Assembly: GCF_015714725.1 (NCBI RefSeq)
Contig: NZ_WBKM01000245.1
Coordinates: forward strand, 1-64,000
Length of the DNA: 64,000 nucleotides
Direction: 5' to 3'
Source of the DNA: Nostoc sp. WHI
GTDB lineage: Bacteria > Cyanobacteriota > Cyanobacteriia > Cyanobacteriales > Nostocaceae
The notes beneath the pieces are model-generated. The model was not told the origin of the DNA. It searched no databases and worked only from the letters and a program-made list of their open reading frames with translations. Both the position numbers and the translations under genes were made by a program. How positions within the stretch are numbered: the stretch's first letter is position 1; every line of letters begins with the position of its first letter. Shown here piece by piece: positions 38,355 through 47,051 of the stretch.

Positions 38355-39071
38355 ATGCAAAATGTATTTCCCGGAGAGGTATTCGCCAATACTGCTGATT
38401 TTGACACTGGTATTCGCCAGTTTTTACCGCGATACGATGAGATGTTGGAGGTAATTACTCTTTGTATATCTTCTACAAGTCGTCGCATTTTAGAATTAGG
38501 TTGTGGTACAGGCGAACTTAGTCTTAAGATACTCAATCGCTATCCAGAGGCCCAAGTAATTGCCCTAGATTACTCACCTCGAATGCTGGAATTTGCCCAA
38601 GATAAAATCACAGCAGCTGGATATCAACAACGCTGGACTGGTATTCAAGCAGACTTTGGCGACTGGGCAAATAATCCAGAGAACTTGGATATTGGTAGCG
38701 AATTTGATGCCTGTGTCTCATCCTTGGCAATTCACCATCTCCAAGATGAGATGAAATTGAAGTTATTGGAGCGAATTGCTGCTAGTCTCACTCAAGACGG
38801 CTGTTTTTGGAATGCAGACCCTACTTTACCAGAATCACCAACTTTAGCAGAAGTTTACAAGGCGGCACGAAAAGAATGGGCAGTTGAACAGGGAATTAAT
38901 TTAACAGAGATTGGCGCTAAACGTGGCGCGAGTAGCACCCAAGGTTACTCTAGTCAAGACCAACTAGCTAGCTTAGATGCTCATTTACAAATGTTGAGCA
39001 AAGCTGGATTTAAGACAGTTGCAGTACCTTGGAAATATTATGGTCTAGCGGTGTTTGGTGGCTGGCTGTGA
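38355..39071 (+). CDS. Class I SAM-dependent methyltransferase
   Basis: 238 residues. SAM motif I is RILELGCGTGELSLKIL (about residues 43-59), followed by the acidic strand VIALDYSPRMLEFAQDKI (motif post-I) and the motif VSSLAIHHLQDEMKLKLLERI typical of the Methyltransf_25/UbiE-like group acting on small molecules. Substrate unknown. It is a lone gene; 366 bp separate it from the M4 protease gene. The ATG at 38355 (MQNVFPGEVFAN) looks right because the N-terminal FANTADFD...RYDEML helix is typical. Confidence 0.85.
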   Translation: MQNVFPGEVFANTADFDTGIRQFLPRYDEMLEVITLCISSTSRRILELGCGTGELSLKILNRYPEAQVIALDYSPRMLEFAQDKITAAGYQQRWTGIQADFGDWANNPENLDIGSEFDACVSSLAIHHLQDEMKLKLLERIAASLTQDGCFWNADPTLPESPTLAEVYKAARKEWAVEQGINLTEIGAKRGASSTQGYSSQDQLASLDAHLQMLSKAGFKTVAVPWKYYGLAVFGGWL

Positions 39072-39440
39072 AAATTTTAGGTTTTGGATGCCTAGATTTG
39101 AGATTCGCCTGTCTTTCATCTATGGTAACAAAACAGCAATAAATAACATTATTTCCCTTGATAAGAACTAATATATAAACGCTTTGGGTTTATAAAGGTG
39201 GTTTTGCTAACTCATGCAAGGATTCTAGCTGAAACTTGCGGTATTTAAGCTGCCCTTGGGTTTTTAGGTAATATTTCCACATCAAAGTACTCCATGAGGG
39301 TACTATCCATACTCCACAGATTTATCCGAAAATACAAAGTAGAAAATTTTTTTCAGAAAACAAACCAGGGACACGCGATTTTGATTCGTTTTTCTGCTCC
39401 TTTGTTTGCTATCACTTAGTTTCAAAAGGAGAATATTTTG
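39072..39440. other. Intergenic stretch upstream of the M4 protease
   Basis: I see no gene or clear hairpin here. A good ribosome site AAAGGAG is present at 39425-39431 for the protease gene. Confidence 0.4.
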
Positions 39441-40520
39441 ATGGCTCGAAATAAAAAGAAATCAGCCGGATTTAAGTATGAGCATCTACTTTACTCTAGA
39501 TGCCCGATTTGTTGTATTATCCCGCCCCATATGCTGGAAAATGTGGTGGTGAATGGTAATCCCGAACAGCGTAGTTGGGCTTTTCGTACATTAAATGTTT
39601 CGGCACAGCTTCGCGGACGCAGAGATGTTGTAGGTAATGTCTCCTTTGCACCTTCTCCAGGTGAGAAGCGCCGCACAATCTACGATGCGAAATCTGGACA
39701 GCAACTCCCTGGCACATTGGTACGAGCTGAAGGAGATCCACCAAGCAGTGATCCAGCAGTGAATGAAGCCTATGATGCGGCTGGTGCTACTTATGACCTG
39801 TTTTATGAGATATTCGATCGCAATTCTATTGATGACAAAGGACTGGGTTTAGATTCTACCGTGCATTATGGCGTCAAATACGATAACGCCTTTTGGAACG
39901 GGGATCAAATGGTTTATGGTGATGGCGACGGAGAACTGTTTCAACGCTTCACCAAGTCAATTGATGTCATTGGACATGAGCTAGCTCATGGCATAACACA
40001 GCATGAAGCGGGTTTACTGTATTATGGCGAGTCAGGGGCACTGAATGAATCCTTTGCTGATGTCTTCGGTTGCCTGGTGAAACAAAAAACCAAAAATCAG
40101 ACTGCACAAGAGGCAGACTGGATCATTGGTGAAGGTCTTTTAGCACCTACCGTTAAAGGTGTTGGCATTCGCTCCATGAAAGCACCAGGAACAGCATACG
40201 ATGACCCTCTATTGGGTAAAGACCCCCAACCAGGCCATATGAAAGATAAATATACTGGTGTTGAAGATAATGCTGGAGTGCATATTAACTCAGGAATTCC
40301 TAACCATGCATTTTATCTAGCGGCTATTGAGATTGGTGGTTATACCTGGGAGACAGTTGGTAAAATCTGGTACATAGCTTTACGCGATCGCCTGCGTGCC
40401 AAAGCAGATTTTAAAAAAGCTGCCAACGTCACTATTCAAGTTGCTGGCGAACTCTATGGTAATGACAGTAAGGAGCAGAAAGCTGTACAGAACGCTTGGC
40501 AAAAGGTAGGAGTTCTCTAG
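39441..40520 (+). CDS. Protealysin-like M4 metalloprotease
   Basis: 359 residues from the ATG at 39441, 9 bases after an AAAGGAG ribosome site; the TTG one codon earlier is less likely. Zinc ligands are in IGHELAHGITQHEA (about residues 176-189) and the third-ligand motif NESFADVFG; the transition-state histidine is in HINSGIPNHAFYLA. There is no signal peptide. Instead of the long FTP/PepSY propeptide, the N-terminus carries the short protealysin-type propeptide (CCIIPPHMLENVVVNGN...QRSWAFRTL). Such enzymes are thermolysin-fold proteases that act in or are released from cells without a Sec signal. The inhibitor-like gene at 40696 is its probable partner. Confidence 0.93.
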   Translation: MARNKKKSAGFKYEHLLYSRCPICCIIPPHMLENVVVNGNPEQRSWAFRTLNVSAQLRGRRDVVGNVSFAPSPGEKRRTIYDAKSGQQLPGTLVRAEGDPPSSDPAVNEAYDAAGATYDLFYEIFDRNSIDDKGLGLDSTVHYGVKYDNAFWNGDQMVYGDGDGELFQRFTKSIDVIGHELAHGITQHEAGLLYYGESGALNESFADVFGCLVKQKTKNQTAQEADWIIGEGLLAPTVKGVGIRSMKAPGTAYDDPLLGKDPQPGHMKDKYTGVEDNAGVHINSGIPNHAFYLAAIEIGGYTWETVGKIWYIALRDRLRAKADFKKAANVTIQVAGELYGNDSKEQKAVQNAWQKVGVL

Positions 40521-40523
40521 TAG

Positions 40524-40562
40524 AGACGCGATTAATCACGTCTATTGCGATTAATCGCGTCT
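40524..40562 (+). terminator. Perfect hairpin after the protease gene
   Basis: A 14-bp perfect stem AGACGCGATTAATC / GATTAATCGCGTCT with an 11-base loop begins 3 bases after the stop codon; GTTAAAAAT follows. It may reduce read-through into the emfourin gene. Its GAGACGCGAT core also resembles MITE family A interiors. Confidence 0.5.
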
Positions 40563-40695
40563 GTTAAAAATGAAAACTCACAACTCTTAACTTTTTGGAT
40601 GTGCTGTTTATTGTTGTTAAACTGGGAGGTGAAAACTATCATCTCCCAATTTTTGTATTTATCCCAACTAAGTAGCACAACGGAGAGCAAAAAAA

Positions 40696-40995
40696 ATGCG
40701 GATATCCTTTGAACGCACGGGCGGCTTTGCTGGGATTAGCAAGAAAACAACCGTTGATACAGCCGATCTCCCACCAAATGAAGCCGCCACCCTTCTCCGA
40801 CTGGTAGAAGTTGCTGATTTATTTAGGCTACCTGAACAAATTACCTCGCCGAACCCTCAGAGCGATCGCTTTCAGTATAAGTTAACAGTGGAAGACAACG
40901 GCAAGCAGCATACTGTAACTGTCAGTGAGTCAGCATTACCAGGAACCTTAAGACCCCTAATTGAATGGCTACAAAACACAGCACAGAAAAGCTAA
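40696..40995 (+). CDS. Emfourin-like inhibitor of the M4 protease
   Basis: 99 residues starting MRISFERTGGFAGISKKTTV, with the body NEAATLLRLVEVADLFRLPE, then FQYKLTVEDNGKQHTVTVSE and LRPLIEWLQ. This is the pattern I recall for emfourin (M4in), the small cytoplasmic inhibitor encoded next to protealysin-like proteases, which binds the mature enzyme tightly. It lies 175 bp downstream on the same strand. A GGAG ribosome site lies 11 bases before the ATG. Function is inferred from family and context. Confidence 0.82.
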   Translation: MRISFERTGGFAGISKKTTVDTADLPPNEAATLLRLVEVADLFRLPEQITSPNPQSDRFQYKLTVEDNGKQHTVTVSESALPGTLRPLIEWLQNTAQKS

Positions 40996-41090
40996 AGAAA
41001 TGTAAAGAGAGTAAAATAAGGCGATCGCTTCATCTAAAGATAAATCAAGAAGTAATGTAGTATCCTTCAGGACAATAGATTGAATTTATA

Positions 41091-42236
41091 TTATGAGTGT
41101 TGTTGTTTTTTGAACATTGACAACAGCAAACACATAAGTCCCATTACTACCAGTGATACCGAAGAAGCGGGTTCTGGGACAGAATGAGGATTTTGCACAG
41201 GCTGATAAGCGATCGCATTCTCTGGAATAACGCTGAGTGATCCCAAAAGTCGTTCAATGTTGCTGGATATATCGGTGTCATTAATACCAACACTTCTAGA
41301 AGAGATCAGCCGATTAAATGTCTCGGTACTTGATAGATCAAAATCTCCTGTTAACACCAGAAAATCCTGACCTATTTTACCTATGAGGGAGTCAATCAGA
41401 TTGTTAACATCAGTCTTGATCCCTTGCGAGGATAATTCTAAACCGCTAATATTTTTGTCACTATCTACTAACCACTTGCCATTACCAATAATTTCATTTC
41501 CACTGGTAAAAACCCAGTTACCATTTCCAATAATTGTATTATTACTACCGAAATCCCAGTTGCCATTTCCAATGGTGGCGTTGTTACTGCCGAAGTGCCA
41601 ATTACCATTACCTAATGTTGCGTTGTTAGTACCGTTATCCCAATACCAGTTACCGTTACCAAGGGTTGTGTTACCCTTTCCAAATAGCCAATTACCATTA
41701 CCTATGGTTGCGTTCTCATCATTAAAGTTCCAGTTTCCGTTGCCAATGGTTGCACTGTTACTGCCATAATCTGAATTAAAATTACCAATGGTTGCGTTAT
41801 CATTACCAAAGTTCCTGTTGCCATTACCAACGGGTGCGTTGCTTTCATTAAAGGATGGACTACCAGTATTAGATGTGTTGCCACCGTTACTAAAGGGTAT
41901 ATTGTTACCAAGGACTTCTCTCAAAGGATCGAAAGGCGATCGCTGAAGCAAACTTTCAGTATCTACAATAGGACTACCATTGCCAGCAAAGGGGTTGATG
42001 CCTCCTGCCAATGCGTTGTCAGTGTCCTTGAAAAAATTTTCACCCAGAATTAACTTCAAACGATTAAATATTAACTGCTGAAGCTGGCTTCCACCATCGC
42101 CTGCAAAGGGATTGATACCGCCACCTGGAATAGTACCATTGGCAGTAATGGAACTAACGCCATACAGGTTGCTATCGCCACCTGCACTAAAGGTGTTAAC
42201 CCCACCATTAATTGTCTCGAAAGCAGATGTTTCCAT
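41091..42236 (-). CDS. PEP-CTERM protein with GNGNW repeats
   Basis: 381 residues. The N-terminal half has GGINPFAGDGGS-type segments and SPFDPLREVLGNN. Residues ~130-250 are about nine repeats of 12-17 residues around NATIGNGNWxFGSN, likely a beta-solenoid. The C-terminus SVPEPASSVSLVVMGLMCLL then FKKQQHS is a PEP-CTERM exosortase signal: PEP motif, transmembrane stretch, basic tail. No clear Sec signal peptide is seen at the start (METSAFETINGG), which is odd for an exosortase substrate. A surface or matrix role is inferred. It is a paralogue of the neighbour at 42585-43169. Confidence 0.8.
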   Translation of the reverse strand: METSAFETINGGVNTFSAGGDSNLYGVSSITANGTIPGGGINPFAGDGGSQLQQLIFNRLKLILGENFFKDTDNALAGGINPFAGNGSPIVDTESLLQRSPFDPLREVLGNNIPFSNGGNTSNTGSPSFNESNAPVGNGNRNFGNDNATIGNFNSDYGSNSATIGNGNWNFNDENATIGNGNWLFGKGNTTLGNGNWYWDNGTNNATLGNGNWHFGSNNATIGNGNWDFGSNNTIIGNGNWVFTSGNEIIGNGKWLVDSDKNISGLELSSQGIKTDVNNLIDSLIGKIGQDFLVLTGDFDLSSTETFNRLISSRSVGINDTDISSNIERLLGSLSVIPENAIAYQPVQNPHSVPEPASSVSLVVMGLMCLLLSMFKKQQHS

Positions 42237-42376
42237 TATTACTAATTCTCCTATCTATTAGTTAAAAACTTTTAAGGTATTCAGTACTTGTTATGTTAAA
42301 TATTATTTTGCTAAACCCGAAATCTCTTTGATAAAGCCTTTAATCACCTTCATTATCAAACTGACAGGAAAGATTG

Positions 42377-42406
42377 CCGAAAGTCTTTACTAGTAAAGAC
42401 TTTCGG
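42377..42406. terminator. Perfect palindrome between the two repeat-protein genes
   Basis: The stem CCGAAAGTCTTTA / TAAAGACTTTCGG is 13 bp with loop CTAG. It lies in the 348-bp gap downstream of the 8-residue-repeat gene and upstream of the PEP-CTERM gene (both minus strand). No T run follows. The rest of the gap shows only a short GAAGAAC...GTTCTTC hairpin near 42531-42552. Confidence 0.45.
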
Positions 42407-42584
42407 AGGTAAACATAGTAAACTAGTACAACAAGGCAGAAGGCATATCACTTAATTGATAACGCACACTTTTCAGCTTTATCAAATGGTATGTTTATTT
42501 GCGCCAAGCTGTACTAGCATACTATGTGCTGAAGAACTCATCATTGTTCTTCTATGCTTATCTGCTATTTTCGCAAGGATTATA

Positions 42585-43169
42585 CTAAGCGAACGGGATT
42601 TCACCAGTACCAAATGATGGGATTCCACCAGTACCAAATGATGGGATTCCACCAGTACCAAATGATGGGATTCCACCAGTACCAAATGATGGGATTCCAC
42701 CAGTACCAAATGATGGGATTCCGCCAGTACCAAATGATGGGATTCCACCAGTACCAAATGATGGGATTCCGCCAGTACCAAACGATGGGATTCCACCAGT
42801 ACCAAACGATGGGATTCCACCAGTACCAAACGATGGGATTCCACCAGTACCAAATGATGGTATTTGAATATTATCCGGTATCTCAGTTGTGCTAATACTA
42901 CCGACTACGGTTGGATTTACACCACCTGCAAAGATATTCCAGAAATTTTCATCAGCGAAAGGATCAACACCAGATGAGAAATCAATCCCATTATTACCAC
43001 TGCCACCCAATGGACTACCGCTACCTTCTCCATTACCAAGACCACTGAATATATTCAAGAGGTCTTTATCACTTATAACTTCACTTAAGGGAGCGAAGGG
43101 TGTATTTATAAACAAGCTATCGCCACTAGTGGAGGAGTTACCGCTACCACTATCAATCAAATCTTCCAT
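42585..43169 (-). CDS. Low-complexity protein with eleven IPSFGTGG repeats
   Basis: 194 residues. The N-terminal ~105 residues (SLFINTPFAPLSEVISDKDL, GVDPFADENFWNIFAGGVNP) resemble the N-terminal half of the PEP-CTERM protein at 41091-42236, so the two are paralogues. The C-terminal part is eleven tandem copies of the octapeptide IPSFGTGG, ending GEIPFA. There is no PEP-CTERM signal, membrane helix or Sec signal. Repeat number is likely to vary by slippage. An extracellular or elastic structural role is speculation. Confidence 0.65.
   Translation of the reverse strand: MEDLIDSGSGNSSTSGDSLFINTPFAPLSEVISDKDLLNIFSGLGNGEGSGSPLGGSGNNGIDFSSGVDPFADENFWNIFAGGVNPTVVGSISTTEIPDNIQIPSFGTGGIPSFGTGGIPSFGTGGIPSFGTGGIPSFGTGGIPSFGTGGIPSFGTGGIPSFGTGGIPSFGTGGIPSFGTGGIPSFGTGEIPFA
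42598..42861. repeat. 24-bp tandem repeat, 11 units
   Basis: Eleven head-to-tail 24-bp units of the form CCACCAGTACCAAATGATGG plus GATT, with C/T and A/G variants that are silent at protein level. It codes for the octapeptide repeat on the minus strand. Confidence 0.92.
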
Positions 43170-43527
43170 CAGGATTAATCTTCCTAGTTATTAGGATAAA
43201 ATTTTGTTAGCTTAACAATATCAAATACACAAATTTAAGTCTGCTGTCTGACTTTTTTGTTTTATTTTTGTTATTAAACTAGTTAGTAGCTCTTGCTCTG
43301 CTTGATTATCTTATAAAGTTTAGATAATCAATTTTTTATCAATGCCACTTACATTAATAATTTATGTTAAGTAAGTTCTAAGGGCAATGATAAATGTTTT
43401 GAAACATTTATCAAAATTGTAGATATTTTTAGACGATGAGTTAGAAGATTTGACTAAAATCTTTTGATAATAAAATTTGATTTATGTTAAATACTATATT
43501 GCAATGAAAAATATTTGGATAAATTTG
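43170..43527. other. AT-rich intergenic stretch
   Basis: This is the upstream region of the octapeptide-repeat gene and is very AT-rich. I see no ORF, hairpin or repeat worth naming here. Confidence 0.4.
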
Positions 43528-43745
43528 TCATATTTTTAGATATTTAATTAATCTGTCTTGGTCTGGGGTTGCATCACTCAACATACGCAAAATCCGCGCA
43601 TGGGCGAGACTCCCCGGTAAAATAATCGGTAACTGGGCTGTGTATGCTGCGATCGCCTTTGCCCCAGGGAGTAAGATCAGGATTGCACCTACAAGTGACG
43701 CGGATGCGATCGCAATTAATGGCGATAGAATTGGTAGCAGGCATT
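43528..43745 (-). pseudogene. Possible remnant of a membrane protein gene
   Basis: The minus strand is open and protein-like: LLPILSPLIAIASASLVGAI, then LILLPGAKAIAAYTAQLPII and SLAHARILRMLSDATPDQDR, ending in a TGA at 43528. The frame stays open to about 43843, but there is no ATG, GTG or TTG start. Hydrophobic stretches suggest the C-terminal end of a membrane protein whose 5' part was lost. HIP1 sites within raise the Ala-Ile content, so chance cannot be excluded. Family not recognised. Confidence 0.35.
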
Positions 43746-43961
43746 TAGTATTATTCGTGTTAACCTTTGATTTGTAAGATGCTCTCGCAGTCTTTCTAAA
43801 TAGCTGTTCTATTGATGTGCGATTTGTGAATAAACCAGATCAAGGCATAAGAATATTGATTAAGTAGTTTGATAGTGTGGCAAGATTTTATAGTATTCCT
43901 TTGCCCCCAAGTTCAAAACCTCAAAGTTTTGGATAACCATTGATACTACACTTGTAACGAC

Positions 43962-44222
43962 ATGGACGCTTTTGCTTCCCTCGCGCCTGAATGGACAAAT
44001 AAGGCAATACATGCCTATGAGTTTTGCTGTCCTAGCTGCCGATCAAGTAGCCTAGATGCTAAAAAAGTTTGGCTCAATCGGCGATCGCCTGTGCTTACAG
44101 AAGACCATCGTCGCAAATGGCAAGAGTTCTACTATTGCCACTGTGGTTCTGTGTGGTGGGCTTGGAGTAGCGATCGCCCCCCAAAAGATATATCTAATCG
44201 ATCAGATTATAATCCTACATAG
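43962..44222 (+). CDS. Small zinc-ribbon-like hypothetical protein, 86 aa
   Basis: 86 residues with CCPSCRSSSLDAKKVWLNRR followed later by YYCHCGSVWWAWSSDRPP. The CPSC...CHCG spacing makes a four-cysteine zinc ribbon likely. The tryptophan-rich second half resembles a conserved cyanobacterial hypothetical family. No further domain is present. The role is unknown; nucleic-acid or protein binding would be usual for such ribbons. It is alone, with a repeat cluster starting 40 bp after its end. Confidence 0.7.
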   Translation: MDAFASLAPEWTNKAIHAYEFCCPSCRSSSLDAKKVWLNRRSPVLTEDHRRKWQEFYYCHCGSVWWAWSSDRPPKDISNRSDYNPT

Positions 44223-44274
44223 CCAATTTTTTCACATGAATGTGGATTTATTAATCTCCCTCTCCTTAGCAAGG

Positions 44275-44481
44275 CTACGGTGTACACGCAAGTCCTAAAA
44301 ACCTCGATTTCTCATTATTCTCTCGTTCCCATGCTCTGCATGGGAATGACTGATTAGAGGCTCTGCCTCCAGTCAGATATTGAGCCAGAGACTCAACGAA
44401 TGCGTTCCCAGGCGGAGCCTGGGAACGAGGAAAGCCTTATCAAGCTAGGTAGGTTTTTTAGAACTTGTGTGTACATCGTAG
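44275..44481. repeat. MITE-like element, family C copy 1, with 13-bp target duplication
   Basis: This 207-bp element has imperfect inverted ends CTACGGTGTACACGCAAGT and ACTTGTGTGTACATCGTAG. Exact 13-bp direct repeats CTCCTTAGCAAGG flank it (44262-44274 and 44482-44494). The target itself is a palindromic dispersed repeat (CCCTCTCCTTAGCAAGGAGA). The interior has CGTTCCCATGC and GGGAACGAGGAAA segments shared with copy 2 at 58807-59009. Confidence 0.88.
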
Positions 44482-44551
44482 CTCCTTAGCAAGGAGAGGG
44501 TTAAGGTAAGGTTTTAAAGAGCTTTCTACGAAAGTGAGTGAAAAATCTAAA

Positions 44552-44579
44552 CAAAAGCCCACCTCAAGGCGGGCTTTTG
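44552..44579 (-). terminator. Terminator of the porin gene
   Basis: On the minus strand the hairpin AAAAGCCCGCC TTGA GGTGGGCTTTT (one G.U/A mismatch) is followed by GTTTAG. It lies 38 bases after the porin stop codon. Confidence 0.75.
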
Positions 44580-44616
44580 TTTATCTAATTCTGAGCTTTA
44601 TTTGCCATCACCAATT

Positions 44617-46293
44617 TTAGAAGGTGAAAGTAGTACGCAGAGTACCTACATAGATAGTATCGTTGGCATCGTTGTGTTCTGGATTGAAGATTACCAACAA
44701 GCCAGGGGTAACTTGAATATTATCCGAAACCCTGAACTTGTAAAGACCCTCTAAGTGATAAGAAGGATTGTCATCTAAGTTAGTGTTGGCGGCGACATTT
44801 TTGATGCTACCACCAGTAACTCTGGGTGGTTGACCAAAAATAACACCTAAGACGTTGCCTTCTCCACCAAAGTCTTTCAGAGCAAGTGAGCCAGCCCAAT
44901 ACCAAATTTCTGCATCTGCACCAACGTTATTACCACCACTCCTAGCATCAACAGTTGTGTAACCTCCCCAACCACTAAGAACCAGCGTAGGACTAAATTG
45001 GAAGCTAGCCTGTACACCATAGTTATTGGCTTCGGTACGAGTGTTAGCTCCAAAGGGATTATTTGCAAAAGTACTACCTGTACCTTGGAAGAGGTTGTTG
45101 GCAGTGTTACCAGTATTAGTTTGATAGGTGCGGGCGTAGGTTAGACCAATATTTAAGGCTTGGTTGAGTTTGAAAGATAACTGACCAAAGATGGCGTTAT
45201 CACCATTTAACAGCCCACTATTATTTGCAGGGTCGTTAGCAGTTCTAGCTAGATAAGCACCACTCAAGGTAAGTGGACCATTAGGATTCAAGGTGACAGT
45301 CACACCAGCGCCACCTTGACCTTGACGATAAATAGGGCTGAAACGTCCATAACGAGAGAGCGCACCTCTAGCAGAGCTAGCAAAGTCAGGGTTAAAATTG
45401 GTAACGTTTTCGTATAATTCAGCACCAGTAGCTTCAACCTTGACACGTACTGCATCAGTAAAGTTGAAGGCATAGTTGACTTTATCAATCGCAACGTTGT
45501 TGGTGGTATTACCGTCATAACCCAAACGGGTCATATTAGTACCAGTGCCAAAAGCTGGTGTAGTCGCAGTTGCAGCACTACCGACATTGGAAATGATATT
45601 GCCAGCATTCAGACGGATTTGCAACTGGTCTTTACCAGTAAAACTGCTGAACAGGTTCAAACGAACGCGGCTATCAAAAACGGTATTGCTGTCTAAGTCA
45701 GGGTTATTGTCAGAGTTAGTATCTGTATCAGCTCTTTGTTCACCAAAAGGCTGAGACACGTTAAATATTGCTTCCCCAACCAACTTAGTGGTAGTAGAGA
45801 ACTGATTGGCTTCCAACTCCGAAGTGCGGGCTTCTAGTCCATCCACACGACCGCGCAGGGTTGCTAGTTCAGCAGCAAACTCTTCTTGTAAGCGCTGTAA
45901 GGTAGTCAGGTCTTGTTTGCTTACCAGGTCAGATGTCGCTGTAGCAATCAGTTCGTTAACCCGGTCTAAACAGGCATTCAAACCTGCGGCAAATTCATAA
46001 CGGGTCAAAGCACGGTTCCCACGATAGGTACTGTTGGGATAACCTGCAATACAGCCGTAGCGCTCAACTAGGGATTGTAAAGCCTGAAATGCCCAATCTG
46101 TGGGCTGCACATCCGAAAATTGAGAAACTGATGTTACCTGATCGATGTTGTTAGACTCTTGAGCTTCAGATAATTGGGCAACACTTGTTCCCTGTTCGTT
46201 AACTTCAGCAGCTAAGGCGCTATTTGCAGCGAAGAATGTAGCAGCTACAACAACCGGACTGACCTTAATAAGATTCCAGAATCGTTTTGTCAT
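44617..46293 (-). CDS. SLH-domain outer-membrane porin (OprB/iron-uptake porin type)
   Basis: 558 residues from the ATG at 46293 (MTKRFWNLIKVSP); a GTG six codons upstream is possible. A signal peptide ends near ANSALAAEV. An SLH domain follows (FSDVQPTDWAFQALQSLVER, then YGCIAGYPNSTYRGNRALTR), which anchors such proteins to peptidoglycan. A coiled coil (LQRLQEEFAAELATLRGRVD) and a beta-barrel of the OprB/cyanobacterial porin family follow, ending in TLRTTFTF with the terminal aromatic residue needed for outer-membrane assembly. It likely passes ions or small solutes; iron has been proposed for relatives. The Crp/Fnr regulator gene lies upstream on the same strand. Confidence 0.92.
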   Translation of the reverse strand: MTKRFWNLIKVSPVVVAATFFAANSALAAEVNEQGTSVAQLSEAQESNNIDQVTSVSQFSDVQPTDWAFQALQSLVERYGCIAGYPNSTYRGNRALTRYEFAAGLNACLDRVNELIATATSDLVSKQDLTTLQRLQEEFAAELATLRGRVDGLEARTSELEANQFSTTTKLVGEAIFNVSQPFGEQRADTDTNSDNNPDLDSNTVFDSRVRLNLFSSFTGKDQLQIRLNAGNIISNVGSAATATTPAFGTGTNMTRLGYDGNTTNNVAIDKVNYAFNFTDAVRVKVEATGAELYENVTNFNPDFASSARGALSRYGRFSPIYRQGQGGAGVTVTLNPNGPLTLSGAYLARTANDPANNSGLLNGDNAIFGQLSFKLNQALNIGLTYARTYQTNTGNTANNLFQGTGSTFANNPFGANTRTEANNYGVQASFQFSPTLVLSGWGGYTTVDARSGGNNVGADAEIWYWAGSLALKDFGGEGNVLGVIFGQPPRVTGGSIKNVAANTNLDDNPSYHLEGLYKFRVSDNIQVTPGLLVIFNPEHNDANDTIYVGTLRTTFTF

Positions 46294-46418
46294 GTTTTTA
46301 CTTTCACTCACACCTAATTAATCCAAATTATGGTAAAACGCTTGAGACATTTTACTTTCGGGGATTTTACACACAATCACAGCGATGATTATACTTCATA
46401 TTCTGCGATTAACACAAG

Positions 46419-47051
46419 TCAGTTTAAGTATGTTACTGAATTATAATTTTCAATTAATTTATTTGGTAGCCGCAAAATAATGCGACGTTTGTGACGCAAT
46501 ACTATTCCTTCTTCTTCAAGATGCTGTAGGAGCCTTGTAACTGTTACTCGCGTTGTATTTAACACTTCAGCAATATCCTGATGAGTAACATTCAGATCAA
46601 TCAGCTTACCTTTATCTACGTCACGTCCAAATTTTTCACTTAACCACACCAAAAATTGCCATAAACGTAGTGAAATTGGTTTACGATGCACTATGCTTAG
46701 TAGATCCTCCGCCTGTTGAATGTGAGACAACAAGGCATTAACATCTTGATGCCACAGATGAGGTGGCACAATGCTCACTTCCACCCCTGTCAGACATTCA
46801 ATCTGGTAGGGCTTGACTTTAGACAAAGGATAGCCAATCAGATCCCCTAGTCCCCAATAACCAAGAGTGATCAATGTTCCGTCTTCACTCCACGTTAAGG
46901 TACGAACTGCACCGCGCTCAATACGCCAAATTACGTCATTTAGAGGTGGGATTACTTCCCGACGGCTAAATAATTGTTGGGGTAATTGTCCACTTAAAGC
47001 ATAGCTATTTAACACGGCAGAAGAGTTTGAAGTAGGAGTTGTGGAATACAT
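46419..47051 (-). CDS. Crp/Fnr-family transcriptional regulator
   Basis: 210 residues from the ATG at 47051 (MYSTTPTSNSSAVLN); six extra upstream codons are open. The N-terminal cyclic-nucleotide-binding-like beta barrel is present in diverged form (WRIERGAVRTLTWSEDGTLI, LGYWGLGDLIGYPL). The C-terminal winged helix is clear: LNVTHQDIAEVLNTTRVTVT then RLLQHLEEEGIVLRHKRR. It lacks an obvious cAMP-binding RxS pattern, so the effector is unknown. It is 125 bp upstream of the porin start on the same strand, so it may regulate it; that is inference. Confidence 0.85.
   Translation of the reverse strand: MYSTTPTSNSSAVLNSYALSGQLPQQLFSRREVIPPLNDVIWRIERGAVRTLTWSEDGTLITLGYWGLGDLIGYPLSKVKPYQIECLTGVEVSIVPPHLWHQDVNALLSHIQQAEDLLSIVHRKPISLRLWQFLVWLSEKFGRDVDKGKLIDLNVTHQDIAEVLNTTRVTVTRLLQHLEEEGIVLRHKRRIILRLPNKLIENYNSVTYLN

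Noticed and set aside
42482-42853. Minus-strand ORF of repeated VLVESHHL octapeptides and the plus-strand MGFHQYQM repeat ORF
   Set aside because: Both are alternate-frame readings of the 24-bp tandem repeat; the IPSFGTGG frame continues into a non-repetitive N-terminus shared with a neighbouring paralogue, so it is the coding one.
42598-42861. Possible CRISPR array
   Set aside because: The units are directly adjacent 24-bp repeats without spacers and form a coding octapeptide repeat.
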